This document shows, piece by piece, positions 23,450 to 36,999 of a stretch of 64,000 nt of DNA. The position numbers were made by a program, and so were the translations under genes. The notes beneath the pieces are model-generated. The model was not told where the DNA came from, did no database searches, and was given only the letters and a program-made list of their open reading frames with translations. Source of the stretch: Ooceraea biroi. Its lineage: Eukaryota > Arthropoda > Insecta > Hymenoptera > Formicidae. The stretch spans positions 16,751,945 through 16,815,944 of the forward strand of contig NC_039508.1 in the NCBI RefSeq assembly GCF_003672135.1, read 5' to 3'. Each line of letters opens with the position of its first letter. Position 1 is the stretch's first letter.

Positions 23450-26400
23450 AAAATCTTGAAACGATATTTTGGTGACTACTATCTTTGTCGAAAGAGAAAC
23501 AGAAACTTTCATTACAATGAAAAAGTCAAGAAGATAGCATGATTATCTTATAGAACTCTTTTACATTTTGATGAAATTTTTATTGGAGCGCAATCATTTT
23601 TTTAACGAAGAAAGTTGATGTCGATTCATCAATGTCGATATAAATATGTTCTTCACACATTGATATGCAACGAAACATCGCTGATCGATAATACGAGACT
23701 AAAAACCTGAAGTCGCAATGTACATATTTTTACACTGCGTAAAAAAAGAGCAAAACCTGTGACGCGATCAATAAGCACACGTATGTACAAACCATGCAAA
23801 CTATGCATAAATAAAGCAAACATTATCACAAACGAAACGAGATGACATCCAAACACAATTAGTTGATTTCGATATTCGATATATATATATATAAAATTAT
23901 GATTAATCAATTACACTATTTTTTTATCAAAGATTTATTAACTTTCCGTTAATTGCTAAGTGCTGCAAATTGATAATCGGTTTCAATAATAATGAATATG
24001 TTAGACAATTCTCTGCTTTCGCTACATTCATCCTACAATGTTGCAAACAGGAGACAAGTCCAAAGTCTTTTCTGATTCGGGAAGAGGGTTTGGCCGGCGA
24101 CGTGGCAATTCGTCGCTCAGTTTTCAACCGTGTAACGCCGAATGACGTCGTCCACCGCGACGTCGACGGCGGCGGTGGTATACGGTGGGTGCATTCGGAG
24201 GCCGAACCGCAGCGTTTGGTAAATTTGGCCACCCAGAGGTAAAGCAACGGTAATAAATGAGCGGCGAGCGCCGCTCCAGGTCCAATTTCCCAGGAGGCTG
24301 CGAGGGAGAGAGACGAGATGGAGGGGGAGGGAGAGTAAGAGAGTGAGACCATGGCAAAACCGCAGCCTAAAAACAATATCCTACCATCGCCGTACCAGTG
24401 ACAGTGGCCGATAGCTGCCCTCACCGCGGCTAAGTTATCGTCGCTCGTCTAATATCCGAGTGGTAATAAACCGCGGCACCATCGATAAGGCGACTCGACG
24501 AGATTTCAACGGATTTCCCACGGGGTGCAATCGCGCGATCGCTATCATGGTACATACAGTGTATAGATACACGTTTTTCGCCACATCACATACGACGCGA
24601 TCGATTTTATTGCCATTACGTTGTAGTTACAATCGTGGCAGATTTCATTGCTGTTGTTACAAGATAAGTTATCATTTATCAATTGTTGGAGTAGTGATGT
24701 AGAGAGTGTGTCACATGTAAGAGATCTATCATATTCTATCACACCCACGTAAATTGCGATGATTGATGCGATAGTTTCTTCTAGCGTTAAATATTAAGTA
24801 CAACGATAAATGATGGCTCGTGCGTCACTGTGAGGAAAACGATTTGTACATTAAACGGAGCATCCATTTAAAATTAATATGCGAATATGCGTAATATTAA
24901 TAAAATTCACGTAAGAAGGCACGATATCATTTTCTTGCTTCTGGTTTATACATGTACAGATTCGTGCGATATCGGCAAATCGAGCGTGTCTAATAGTACA
25001 CCGTTTCATCTTAATCGCGTAACGACACGACGATTCATCGCGATACGGTGATAGCTCGACAGTGTCACGCAAAACAAATCGCGCACTGCCCACGCATAGA
25101 AATAGAACCGACGTGGGGGAGGGACAGTGACCAAACAAGGAAAGCTGTCGTGGAAGTTTATGGGCGACATAATCCACGGGTTTTGTGGCGAGCCGCCACA
25201 GTTCCGTTGCTTGATTATGGCCGGAAAGAAAATACACGTTTCATTGTTCGCAAACCGGCGTCTCCGGGAAACACGATCCGATCGTTAGCGAATCGGCTTT
25301 ATGATTACATCGTTATAAGTTGACAATGATCCGGGTTTCCATCGGGCTGTCGTCGGATAACTTCTTAACTAGCTGATATAATGATTGCGCATCAAGGCTT
25401 TCTCTTCCCCATCTTCCTTCACTTATCGGTTTTTCGCTGATCAATCGTCTGATAATCATCGAGAATTGCTTGGTTTAGCATTATACTTAACTTATATTTT
25501 CATTAGATTGAATAAATTAAATGGAGATTCTTTTTTTATATCGATATTTTATTCTTATTTTATTTTGCTAAGATAGCGAATGGTGATTCAAAGAGTTAAT
25601 TGTTTTACTGCTTTATTCTAATTCTGGTTCTCTTAAATGAATCATTAAACGATATCTATGCTGAAATAAAATACATAAAACATTTATTAATTATAAATTT
25701 GTTATCATTCGATCTTTGCATGGGGAAGCTTTAGAAAATAAGCTTAAAAATAAGCTTTATTATTTGAAATAGATACTAAATTGCGTTTGAATACACACGA
25801 TATGTGTTAAATGACAACAAGTGTGTAGGCACAATAGTTATTAATTAGCAGTGAAACTCGGCAATTTAATTACGTATGCTGCATTATCGAGTATGGAATT
25901 AAACATATCCGTCGGGACCGACTTGAGGCGAGTGTAATCAGCACAGCCGTATGCGGTCGTGCAACCGTATAATTTACGGCCAATCGCGATCGAGAAGACA
26001 CCACCCAACATATAATACATAATCGTTGACGTTGCGCGAGATATATACGTATTGTATCGCCGCTAAAAATCATCCGCACGAGAATACGGCGCGTTGTCAA
26101 GCATGAATTATATCCTCATCTTATATCTTAATCGAACGTTTTAATTATTTTTCGGCGCAAGAAGAGAGGTGGTACGTCCAGGTAAATTTATATTCCAGGT
26201 GGAAGGCCGACCCGAAAATCTTGGAACATTAATAAAACTCGAAAGGTGAAACGTACGCTTTTAGCCCTTTAATACGCGTCTCGTGTACGGTGCAAAACTG
26301 ATAATCGCACTGTAACGAATGATTTGTAGTCGATTACTGCGATGCTGCTCAAATCATACGGTACGTTCGGCAGTTATTTTTTATACCTACACATCTAACA

Positions 26401-29400
26401 CGTGTGACTGCCATATTTTTCATTCCTGTTTAAAATACGGAACGCTTCTCATTATTGTATTCTGTCTATAAAATTCACGAATAAAATTCACTATTTATTA
26501 ATTAAAAGTCAAAGATAATCGTTTAATAATCTCAGTATAACCGCAGCTGATATCTGAATTCTGTCGAAGTGCAAATCGAAGCGGCAAGCGTGGGCGACAA
26601 TATTTCTCGACGTACGCGGAAGTTGATATCGAATGATAACTCGCGTCGTGACATTCTCAATTACCATAATCAGGTGGCAACATCATACATGTACTAGATT
26701 TGCGATTAATGACGATGACGTCAAGTCGCGTGACGTTACACGCTCGAGAATTGAGCAACGAATTGCTACGTCAACAATGATCCTAATTTATTGGTCAAAG
26801 TGTGTCTTAGAGATTCACTTGAGATTGAGCGTCACATAGACTCCCGTTATTCCTTCCCTATATTTCTTCAGTATAATTTGGAAAAATATCTTGACGTTAC
26901 TTTAGCGCTCTTTGTAGTACGAAGTATCAAAGTACTCGAATGTTTTCTATTTATCAGAGATTTCTTCTATCTATTTATTATGATAATTTACCGCTGGAAA
27001 ATAAAAATTCAAAAGCAATACTCTTTTTCTCGGATAATTAGCTTAAATATTTAATCAGCAGCGTTATTAATCGGTAGTCTGTATATCGTGATAATGCGAT
27101 TTGAAGAGAAAAAGTGAGGAAAGAGGGAAATGAAGAACAGCGTAATTTGCGTAGTAACTAGTCTCGATTCTCGAAATTAATTGGATCGGATGGTGTTGCT
27201 GGAGGAATTTATGGTTAACACAATTACATCGCACTGTAATGTGATAATGGCGGGGAACAATGATTTAAAGTAGTAATTATAAATGAGCTATTTGCTCGTC
27301 GCAAATTGTCAATTCCAAAAATCGTGCATATAATTACCGATCCACGAGCGATATATCCGTTTTCGACTGTAGCCGGGAGCTCTAGTTAATCCCTCGAGTT
27401 CGTACTTTTTTTCGGGTTGATTCACCGGAACTCATTGTTTCGAGAATGTATCGGATGATGCTAGCAAAAATGAGATTTTCATGCTCGCAATATACGCTAG
27501 CGAATTATTTTTTCGCGCCTGGCTGCTCCGCAATCGCGCTCCTTTTTTCTTTGTTAAACTGGAATTATCAGTTCTGTCGTATTTTGATCCAGTTTGCTTT
27601 TTTTTATTAAATGAAAGCGCTGTGCGAATCTCCGAAATAAATTGATCAGTCGCGCATTAAACGCTACGTACAAAATCCGCGGTCGATTAGCGAGAATTCT
27701 CGATTTGCGATATGTTCGAATAATTCGAGTATTATCTTCGTGAGCAAACGAAATATCTATTCATTAAAAAAAAGTAGCACAAACGATTATTTTCATGCAA
27801 CGCAAGTGACCATTGATCAAATAAAACAACAACGTTTTCCAAGCACTGAGCAGCCATTACCTGAAAAATGTGAAATATATCGCTAAAGGATTACAAAAAA
27901 AGCAATCTCATAATTTTCACTACATATACGTCGTATTATACATGCCCTTTGATGTAAGTCAAATAAAATTAAATACGCAGATTGAATAATCTTTTCGGCC
28001 GAGAAAAAAATAAAAATTAGCTTATATGCGGTCTCGGAAATATATCGACCTAACAAATAAGATTTTAATTTTTAATTTAAGATTTCACGCGTCGTGAAAG
28101 CATTTTGGCTCAAAATTCGTGAAAGAGTGTATAATTCATAGGAACCGTGAGACTGTGATGTGACCTTCTCACACACATCACTCTGTACACATTGCGGATT
28201 CTTATCTCTCGCTCCGAAGTACCCGAAGTAGAGAGTAATTTTCTTATCGCGAATTCGCCGGCGAAAAACAAGATGAGCGGCTCGAAAATTTATCTCGAAA
28301 TATTGAACCTGCGAAATAGATTCTATCGAGCTTTTAGTGCATCAAGGCAAAAAGAGGGAGGAGGAGGGTACTAGTTTCGAGGGATTGGTGACGGTGGTGC
28401 GGGCTATCGTGAAGAATTCGCTTTTACGAGATTCCGCCGGAAAGTCGTGAAATCGCACTAAATGAACGCCCGGACTGCGCGTCGAGCGCAGTCGGAATCT
28501 TGTAGATGCATATCAATGCAGCCGGGAATTTTCATTACGGATCGAAAGATCGCGCGCGATCACGTTGCATTCACGCGTTCCGCGTTCCGCTAAAACGCAC
28601 CGGATTTCGTCTGCGCGTTTGCATTGAATGTTAGGCCGTTATCGCATGCCCGGGAACTAATCCTGTTTTAGTGCAGTTTTTTTGCGCGGACAGGAGGAAG
28701 CACTTTTTCGAGGGTTACGCTCGCACCCGAATCTAAGTTTACTATGTCAAAATTGCGTTATCAGGCTTCTATTGATTAAAAACTTGAAATGCAGGTATCT
28801 AATCAATCCAGATAAATATGTAGAATGTAGCCAAATGACCGTGAAACGCGGGCATAGCGCTGTATTTTCGGACCGCATAAATGGCACGATTAATCGCGAA
28901 TCAATTTGCGTCATCGGCAATACCGTCAATCGACAGTAACGGCTAGCTCCTTCCCCTGCATCACGCAGTGGAATTTTAAAACGATCCATACGAGATTATA
29001 TTAATGGCAAGGTACGGGTTACGGCGTCCGGCGTGGAAGCACGCCTTTCAATACTGTAAACGTTCATTGCGATCACTTCATACATGATTGAAGTCATCAG
29101 CGTAGCTCGCCGCGTTATCGTCGGAATCTCGTCACAGCTCCTGCGGGATCAGCGACTCGTCGCGAATGCCCGCGCCACTGGCGTGTAGTTGGTACAGAAA
29201 ATCGATAGCAATCGCGATTAAATAAGCTCCCTCGGACGCGCGTAGAACTCTCTCCTTTTTGCGACGGTGCACTTGCGCACGCCGGTCCGCGATAATGTTA
29301 CAAGCCCCTTACGCGATTCACGCTCCGAAGAAACCCGCCGGAGAGATATATAATGATCGGGCAATACGCAATCTTGACGAAAACGTGTTTAGAAACGTGA

Positions 29401-31100
29401 AAAATCTCTCAAGTGTAGGTAATAACCGCGAAAGGCACGGAAATCAGGAATGACGACCGATTTATTCTCCGCGAACAGCGCACCTCAAAGCGATCGACGT
29501 AACAAGATTTCATTACATTACACGGATATAAAATTGATCACAAGATATCGATTTGTAGTACAATAATCTGTACAGAGAGTCGATATTATTGCACTGCTAT
29601 TACATTACACGTGTGTGTATACATGAGGAAAGTTTCCTTCGGTCGCGTTTCGCAAAATGATTGAATATTAATCATGAGCTTATTCTATTGAGACAAATTG
29701 ATTATATTTAAACTGAGAAAAATCAGATTTTAGGATAAAATAAAATTCGGGAAAAGAAAATCATAAATTTACCAAAGAAAGATTGAAGATCGATCTGAGA
29801 ATCTTCGACTGAAACGCTAGTGTTACCGCGGACGTTAATCTTCCGGTATACCAATATCAGAATGCATAGGCGGAATAATCCACCGCGTACATCTCTCCCT
29901 TCCTCATCATGTATCATTGCAGCAATTGTGCCCATTTTTATTTGCCGAATATTTTCCGCGCCGCGGACGTGATATTAAATAAAATCGAAACTCAAATATC
30001 GCTGTTAAATATTTTTCGAGATAATATTGTCCCGGCAGGATGCGCTCCGAGTTTGCGGCCATCGCCGTTATAGATCGAACGGAGTACACTTAAATGTGTG
30101 CATTAGGGAGGACATCGAAAGAAAACATTTGCTTTGCACCCTCGCGAGTCCGGTCCAATGGGTCACAAATTTCCTGCGTAAGCATTAGGGTCTATCTGGC
30201 TGAACGATAGCGAGCCATGAGCTCGTTTTTCTCGTATTTGCGTCTATCCGATGGCGTCAACGAATCGCCGACTCTTATCCCTTGTTACTATCCTTTCGTC
30301 GACATGCTCGCATAAACGATTCTGCATTTTGTATATTAAAATTCTTTGTCTATTAAAGTAAATTTAAATTCGATGATGCACACATGCGCACGCGCGTGCA
30401 TATAATTTAAGAATTTTTATTTTATGTACGCTCGTTCGATCTCTGCTCGCTTTTATCCACGACGCTACGCAGAATCCCCGAAGAATCTATTTACGGATCC
30501 ATAACTATCGATCGGTATGCGCCGCAGGCTCGGCACGCGGATAATCATTTCCTCGTAATCATATTTACGGGGATTATGGCATCGCGCTAATCAGTGGCGC
30601 GTAATTCCGCTAGAATCGGTCATCGGCGCATATTACTAGTTACTTCGCGATCGGCTTATTACGGGCGACGTGGATTATTATCAGGCATTGACGAAATAAT
30701 TCGCCATCCGGCCGATCGAGATGAACCCGGAGCGCATCCTGTACTAGCGCTGATTAATCTTTCTCTTTATGGTGTCGTTACTCCCTTTTTCTTTTTGCTT
30801 ACGCTACTTTGATGCTTGTTTCTTTTTTTAAAAAAGATGAGCGTATCCTTTATCTTAAATAAGAAATCGTAATACTTAGCTTTACATTATATTCTTCTTC
30901 CGCTCTGTAGCATCGACTTTCAAGAAAGAATAATCACGTTTTTAAAAATGATGATATGTGAGATACGATTTAATTATTTCCGATTTAGTCATTCTAGTCA
31001 TCTTCGCATTTCGAGATACGAGGAATTTGAGTATTGACTTTGGCCAGATACCATGCAAGCGCACTGCTGCATTCCTGCCCGGGGAAGGATCCGTTCGCGA
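23450..31100. other. Long mixed stretch without recognisable genes
   Basis: An (AT)7 run lies at 23879-23893. 24120-24360 is CpG-rich and ends in a purine tract (about 24297-24350). AT-rich spans lie at 25480-25780, 26380-26530 and 27590-28080. CpG-richer spans occur at 28400-28640 and 29000-29460. A 12-bp perfect palindrome GCACGCGCGTGC is at 30388-30399. Open frames up to 165 codons (23927-24424, minus) are unrecognisable. I found no tRNA, rRNA or transposon ends by eye. Confidence 0.4.
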
Positions 31101-31129
31101 TGATATTTCATTCAAATGGTCACAGTGAA

Positions 31130-31980
31130 AAGTATTGATGACTCGGAGAGACTTATCGCGTCATCTGTGCAAGCGAGCTCCGGGCGATCTGCGAACGACG
31201 GCGACGTTCGTCCCGACGTTCGTTTCCGCCGTCGAAATCTGCGAGTACCGCGTGTGTGCGGAATATATTAAGCCGGGAATCTATACCGGATTAGTCATCC
31301 GCCGCGAATGCACGAGCACAAGCTCCCGGTCGGACGTATCGTGAGAAATGGACGCGATTCAATTGCAGTTGCACGGGAACTCGGTGCGGACTGCACAGAA
31401 TCGCTTCCCTCGGAACGGAACGCCGCTCATATAGCCGATTCAATCGAAGGATTGTGCCGAGTGGACGTTCCGCTTTTCGTCACTTCGGGAACGGATGATC
31501 GATCCTTGCGGGCACCTCGTTTACGCGGCTCACTTGCTTCCCGACTTTGTCGGTTTGGTCTGAGCGACTTATTCGGGACGATCGTCAAGAGTGAGTCGCT
31601 TAAGTTTGCTTTCGCGCTATCTCGTCGCTCGTATCATGGCCTGTCGGGAACCGGCAGGTGTATCCCGTGCGCGCGGGACGTTTCTGGATCCGTCGCTCGC
31701 GGATCGGATCGAGTTTCGACACGAAAACCACCGCGGCCCGATCGTGTATCCAATTACCGAGACACTGCTATGCGGAATATCTCGCGTATGAGCGTCCGAC
31801 AAGACGGTATCGATAAGGTATTCGTTGTGACATCGGGCTCGAGCCGTCTCGACCCGGGGATATTTTGTCCCCTGCCGTTCACATACTCCTCGACTCGCTC
31901 GCCTCCCCGAGCCCCGCTCCCCCGCTCTTCCGTCTGATCGATGCGACTCGATTTTTACGAGTCATAACCGCCGCGCTCGA
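31130..31980. other. CpG-rich block with a 209-codon open frame, unassigned
   Basis: A plus-strand frame (ATG 31308 to stop 31935-31937, 209 codons) is the longest open frame in the window that is not dominated by simple sequence. Its amino-acid mix is diverse, but no domain, signal peptide or membrane segment is recognisable. Shorter frames overlap it in other registers on both strands. GC-rich, stop-poor DNA gives frames of this size by chance in a window this large, so I do not call it a gene. Confidence 0.25.
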
Positions 31981-32572
31981 ACCGGACCGGTTTAATCTGC
32001 CAGTCGCGATCTAATTTATCTGTGGGAGTAATTGAATGCCTTGAATTTCGGTTGGTTTCGACGTGGAATCCTCCCTGGGAATTGACGTGACCGATGGGTA
32101 GAGTGCCTGATCGACTGATTTTCCTCTTTGAGAGTGAATTTATAATTTGGAGTGTATCATTCAGAAAATATTGTTACTTCGAATATTATAAAAAGCGCAG
32201 GTTTCGAGAAAAAAAGCATTAGCATTAATTTCATAAGTAGCTTTATTAACGATTAATTGATAAGTGTGTAGATCAAAATGATACAAGTTAATTATACTAA
32301 AAAAAAGTGGAACGTTACAAGTGATACGCGCGTTACAAGTTCTGCAAAATTCACTTGCTGTTTTCCCTCGTAACTTTTATTTTACAACTCCGTTGATCAG
32401 CATGGATGGTGTTTATACACGAACGCAAGCATACACGTTTGCGCACGCGTAAATGTTTAACATGACAAATCGTTATTCTGTTGCGGCAGAAAGCGTACGC
32501 TAAAAAATGTAGTACTTTTGGTGCGCCGTGCGAAGAGATCGTGGGCGAGATCTTAAACGCGATTTAAAATCA
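31981..32572. other. Mixed DNA, no recognised gene
   Basis: 32150-32300 is AT-rich. No notable open frame or repeat was seen. Confidence 0.4.
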
Positions 32573-32612
32573 TGTGTGTGTGTGTGTGTGTGTGGGCGCG
32601 TGCGCGCGCGTG
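32573..32612 (+). repeat. (TG)11 microsatellite joined to a CG/TG alternating run
   Basis: Eleven TG units (32573-32594) are followed, after a short GG break, by an alternating GC/TG stretch to about 32612. The combined tract is almost wholly alternating purine-pyrimidine, a classic Z-DNA-prone composition. Confidence 0.9.
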
Positions 32613-32785
32613 AAAGCGGAAGAAAAGCGCGTTTGACGTCGTATCGTTTTCTGGCTACGTACGGCAGATAGGTCCATACTGGCGGGATATTACGCCAGTT
32701 ACAGCGATACGATAGCGGCCGTTGATCGTGCAGCCCTCGAAGTGGCTATGCAAATTAACGCGGGCTCTATCGAGCGAGATTGCCC

Positions 32786-32966
32786 GGAGAGGCCCGGCGA
32801 AAGAGAACGAAGGATGGATACGGAGGAGCAAACGAGATGGAGATGGAGGGAAATGACGCACGAGATGGAGAGGAACAGAGAGGAGAAAGCCACAGGGTGG
32901 GAGTGCGAGAATGCGAGAGAGAATGAGAGAGAGGGGGGGGGGAATAAAGGGAGAAGAGAGAGCGGC
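32786..32966 (+). repeat. Purine-rich tract with a G10 run
   Basis: About 180 bases are dominated by G and A on the plus strand, with GAGA-type units and a homopolymer of ten G at 32933-32942. It creates Glu/Arg-rich frames on one strand and Ser/Leu/Pro-rich frames on the other, so those frames should not be read as genes. Such tracts can form triplex DNA. Confidence 0.8.
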
Positions 32967-34555
32967 TGAAGACCATAGAAAAGGATGACGGATGAACGAA
33001 TGAGTCGATTTTATCTCATTCAGGTAAATTCTTCGAAAGGACAGTTTCGCAATGCCCGGGGAATTTAGGCTAAGTCATCGACGGGAAATCGAAGTAGAGA
33101 AATAGATATCTATAGATATAGATATGGATTAGCCTACATCGTGGAGGTAAACGGTCTATTAGAGAGATTGGGTAGGAAGACAATCGCGTTCCGACCTGTG
33201 GAATAATTTATTCGCCGCATATACATCAGCTGCGCGATTTCTCTGTACTATCGATCGCATGTAACACGTTCGTAAATTTTCCCATCCATTTTTCTCAGCT
33301 TTATCTTCGGCAACACGCGGCGCGCGCACACACGCGGAATTAAATCATCGGATTTCTCGGCACGTGAACGACAATGCCCGCGAGGGTGAAAGTCTCGTAT
33401 CGGCTTGCGACGAAAAGCACGCAACATTTGTCGCGGCGAGCGATTCGCACGCGTGGGTAGAAGCTTTGTGCATGAACGACGAGTGCAAAAAGCGGTCTGA
33501 GTTATCGGGAAAATCGTTCGCGAAAACAGCGGAACGCTCGCGACGCGACTCGCCGCACTCCGGGCATTTTTTTCTCAACCGATTCAACTCGTCGCTCCGC
33601 CGTTCGGCAAGAAGCTACGGGGGCGAAGTTGGAAAAATGATCATGACCCGAGTTCATTTGTCTCCGCCGCGAACATCGCTCGGCGCGACCGCAAAAAGCG
33701 ACGGTGCACGACGTGCGATCGATTCGCGCTTGTGGAGGCCGCGATCTATATTCGCGACGCGCGCAAAAAGCGCGTTGAATTATTGCCGAAGTTCCTACAC
33801 GCGGAACAGCAGAGAGAGAAGGAGGGAAAGCGAGAGGTTCACACTCCCGTGTCTATCGCCGGGGTTATTTCCGAATGTTTATTATAGATAATATCAATTG
33901 AATGCTCCGCTATGTGGTTTCTAGTGAATTAGTTGGGAGATATCATGGCACCGCGTGCAATATTAAACGCACTATGAGTGCTGTATGAAACGTTATGCGC
34001 GTAATATGAAACAGAATGATATTTTGTTAAATTTTCAGAGAGAAATAGAGAGATAGAGAAGCAGAGGAGTATACTATTCCGCAAAATCTTTCGTATTTTG
34101 TGACTGAAATTTTGATGTCACGTGCATTTCTCGTCTAATTTGTAGTAAATGTTATCTAGCTGTGTGCATTGGCCCAATTTAACTTTACCCCGAGAATTAG
34201 CGATCATTAATAGATATTACGAGTGCACCGCGCTCGTATACGTTTCATGGTTTCGACTCGGCATGGTTCGGCACTACCAAATCAATGCGCCAGATCAGAA
34301 TCGATGAGATAGAAATTAATCACCGAAATACAGAATTTCATATGTGATTCTACAATTTCCTGCTGGCTGATACTGCACAACATCACCGCGAATATTTGCG
34401 AATATGACGAGAACCGTCGTGCGAAGACGGAATCGAGTAGACGCCAAAAAATTCACCAAGCCGCGCGTCCGTGACTTCGACAGTCTTACGTGCTAGCTCT
34501 ATTTCATCAAATTTTCCGCCCGTGGTAACGATTCACAAATGCGGAAAATTCTGAC
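32967..34555. other. Mixed to CpG-rich DNA with an unassigned 175-codon frame
   Basis: The plus-strand frame 33364-33891 (175 codons) has a diverse composition over its first 70 or so residues and becomes Arg/Ser-rich later. No family is recognised, and no signal or membrane segment is seen. An 80-codon minus frame (33345-33587) overlaps it. I treat it as an unconfirmed ORF in stop-poor GC-rich DNA. Confidence 0.3.
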
Positions 34556-34605
34556 CCGTAAGAAAGAGAAAGAGAGAGAGAAAAGAAAAGAAAGGGAGAC
34601 AAAAT
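34556..34605 (+). repeat. GA/AAAG-rich purine tract
   Basis: This is a run of AAAG and GAGA units on the plus strand, one of several purine or pyrimidine tracts in 34.5-35.1 kb. Confidence 0.75.
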
Positions 34606-35067
34606 ACGCTGTCTGAGAGGAGCTGAGACGAGCGCAAGGAGGAGAACGCGTCCACCGAAGTGGCATGAAGAGAAGATGTACGTCGAGAGTGGTGAGCTCT
34701 GGAGGGTTTCTTCCTTTTTTTTGTCGATTTACTACTCGAAGATAGATAGTTTACTCGAAGTCTGAGCACGAAATGATTTCAGAGCTATGGGCGCGGCAAG
34801 TGTTCCTTCCTCCCTGTGTCTCTCTCTCGCTTTCTCGTTCTGCCACGACGTGCCTTTCGACTCTCTTTCTCTGTCTTCCTCCTTCCTTCCTTCGGAGGCA
34901 GTTGAGTTCGTCGAATAGGAGAGGTAACACGGACATCGGGTTGTATTTCATAAAGTGAGAAGCCAAGTTCACACAGATCAGCCTAGAAGTTCACCAAGTC
35001 CGATCCTGACGTGCACTTTAATACAAGTTTTCTATTCGTCTCTCTTTCTTTTCTCCCTTTTACCTCT

Positions 35068-35070
<3 letters not shown>
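34606..35070. other. Pyrimidine-biased DNA, no recognised gene
   Basis: 34800-34910 is CT-rich on the plus strand. The open frames seen here on both strands are low-complexity products of that bias. Confidence 0.45.

Positions 35071-35100
<30 letters not shown>
35071..35100 (+). repeat. (TC)15 microsatellite
   Basis: Fifteen perfect TC units sit at the end of a longer pyrimidine-rich tract that begins near 35040. Confidence 0.95.
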
Positions 35101-35103
<3 letters not shown>

Positions 35104-36053
35104 CATTTCTCTTGCTCTTAGTTTATTAACTAGTGCCGAGAATCTGGCGCCGGTGCCAGGAATATGACGATGCGTCGTCGCAGGTCGTCGCCGCAAAAAT
35201 GCGCCTGAAACGAAGTCCGTGTAGCGAGAAGACGTTATGTGACACCCGCGCAGAAAGTGTTATTTACGAGCAAGGCGCTTCCAGGGAAGAGAGAAGCGCG
35301 AGCCGGTGAGTTAACGTCGTAAAGGAAAAACAAACATTTTAATGCGCCACCCACCGTAATGCGACCGTCGTTTTGCGCGGCGAAGTGCATCCTCGCTGCC
35401 GCGCCCGGAAAAAAGGCGATTGCGCGATTCCTCTGCACGCCGCCGTCGATTGACCCTCATGGAACCGAGTCTTCATCATTCGTCGCAAGTGCATTAGCAT
35501 TCCTCACGAATCAGTGTTATTTATTAAATTTAATTATAGGATATTTCGAAAAGTTTCAGAGAAGTTTCAGATATGCACTTTCGTGCGTGAGATCAAAGAC
35601 TTTTATTTTGAAATACTTTATTATTTACGAGAGTTTTAGAACAAGATTTAGTGAATATTAAAATTTCTTTCTGCTGAATTGCCAAATAGCAGCACCAAAA
35701 GCTGCTAATTAACTTGAAGAGAGGAAATAAAAGCATCTTCCCTGGCTGCATTTCGGCAAGTTTTCCTTTGGGAAAATTTAAATCGCGGCATAATTACGAG
35801 ATTACGTAATATTGAAAGTTAAAAGGTTTTAAAGAATTAAAATACAGGAGTGCAAACAGTTAGCGAAACTTTATACCACACTTTTTCGCATGAGCGTTGC
35901 CTCAGCAGAATCTTGGGGATTAATAATTATGGAAATCCGCAGAAAAATGCAACCACTGATCAAACTTTCGCGAGGAAAGAATATTAATTCGTAAATAATA
36001 TTCAGATTCACCTAGAATCCTGTAAAGCACGATGCATCCTTATAATTTCCTCG
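35101..36053. other. Mixed DNA, no recognised gene
   Basis: 35235-35460 is CpG-rich with short opposing frames. 35480-36030 is AT-rich. No element boundaries were seen. Confidence 0.4.
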
Positions 36054-36080
36054 TTTTATCCTCTTTATCCGAGGATAAAA
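36054..36080. repeat. Perfect hairpin, 10-bp arms, 7-nt loop
   Basis: TTTTATCCTC (36054-36063) and GAGGATAAAA (36071-36080) are exact reverse complements separated by TTTATCC. No T-tail gives it a Pol III terminator, and no known RNA matches. Confidence 0.85.
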
Positions 36081-36999
36081 TCTGCCAAAGTTTCCCTTGG
36101 AAAAATATGAGATAGTGACCAGAGCCCATCGGTTAATCACACACGTGTGCGAAATCAGGTCGGCGGGGCGACCGTTTCGGCTTGGAAGTCGCCGCGCATG
36201 GTAATAAATTAATTAAGCTGGCGTACCGAAATTTCCAAAAGCGTCACGCGAGTTTCCCCGGCTTAAGTAAAGCATAAATTCCCGGTGCGGCTCCGGGATC
36301 CGGAAAAAAATGGAGAAGCGCGAGCCACCGAGAAAAATGGAAACGGGGTTTCGTACACAATACTCGGCGGCGTCGTAAAACATTCGCGGAGGTTATAATT
36401 TCGAACAGTTCCCTTAGCAGAGCGCACAGGTAACGAGCAACTATCCATTACCGTCGTGTACACATACGTGTACAACATACACACAGCTGCGTTCATGCGC
36501 GCGAACGCACACACGTGCACCCTCCGTGCAAACGCGAAGACCACCTCGCCCTATGATTATCTCTAGCGATGTCTTGATGGCGAAAAATTATTTCTAATAA
36601 TTATTCCTAAGCAGCGAGTGTGCCCCTTTCATCTTTAAAATCCCCCCTCTCGCCACCTTCTCTCTGCTCCGCAGTCTCCTCATTCGGTGCCTCGCAAAGA
36701 ATCGCAATCAAACTGGCAGAGCGCGGCAATTAGCCATTCCGTGGGGTCTCTAAAACGTATAGCTTCCCCCCCCCCCGTCCGTTTCCCCTCTCGCTCTCCC
36801 GAGCTTGCATAATTAAGGCGCATAATTTCTGGAACCGTTAAGAAATTACTACGGTCCGTCTAAACCTCCCCGCCTTGCGCTTACATTCTTTTCTTGAACT
36901 GGTTCATCAGTACGATCATCCTCCGCGCGGCAAGACCGAGGGAAGAACAGCGTAAGTTCTAGACTTGTTCCACACGATGAAGAAACCTGTTTGTATTTT
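36081..36999. other. Mixed DNA with a C11 homopolymer
   Basis: Eleven consecutive C residues at 36766-36776 sit in a pyrimidine-rich stretch (about 36640-36800). Frames at 36263-36544 and 36849-37169 (minus) are unrecognised. Confidence 0.45.

Noticed and set aside
23733..23755. TACACTGCGTAAAAAAA, resembling the nested MITE end
   Set aside because: No matching inverted end was found nearby, and the similarity breaks after TACACTG.
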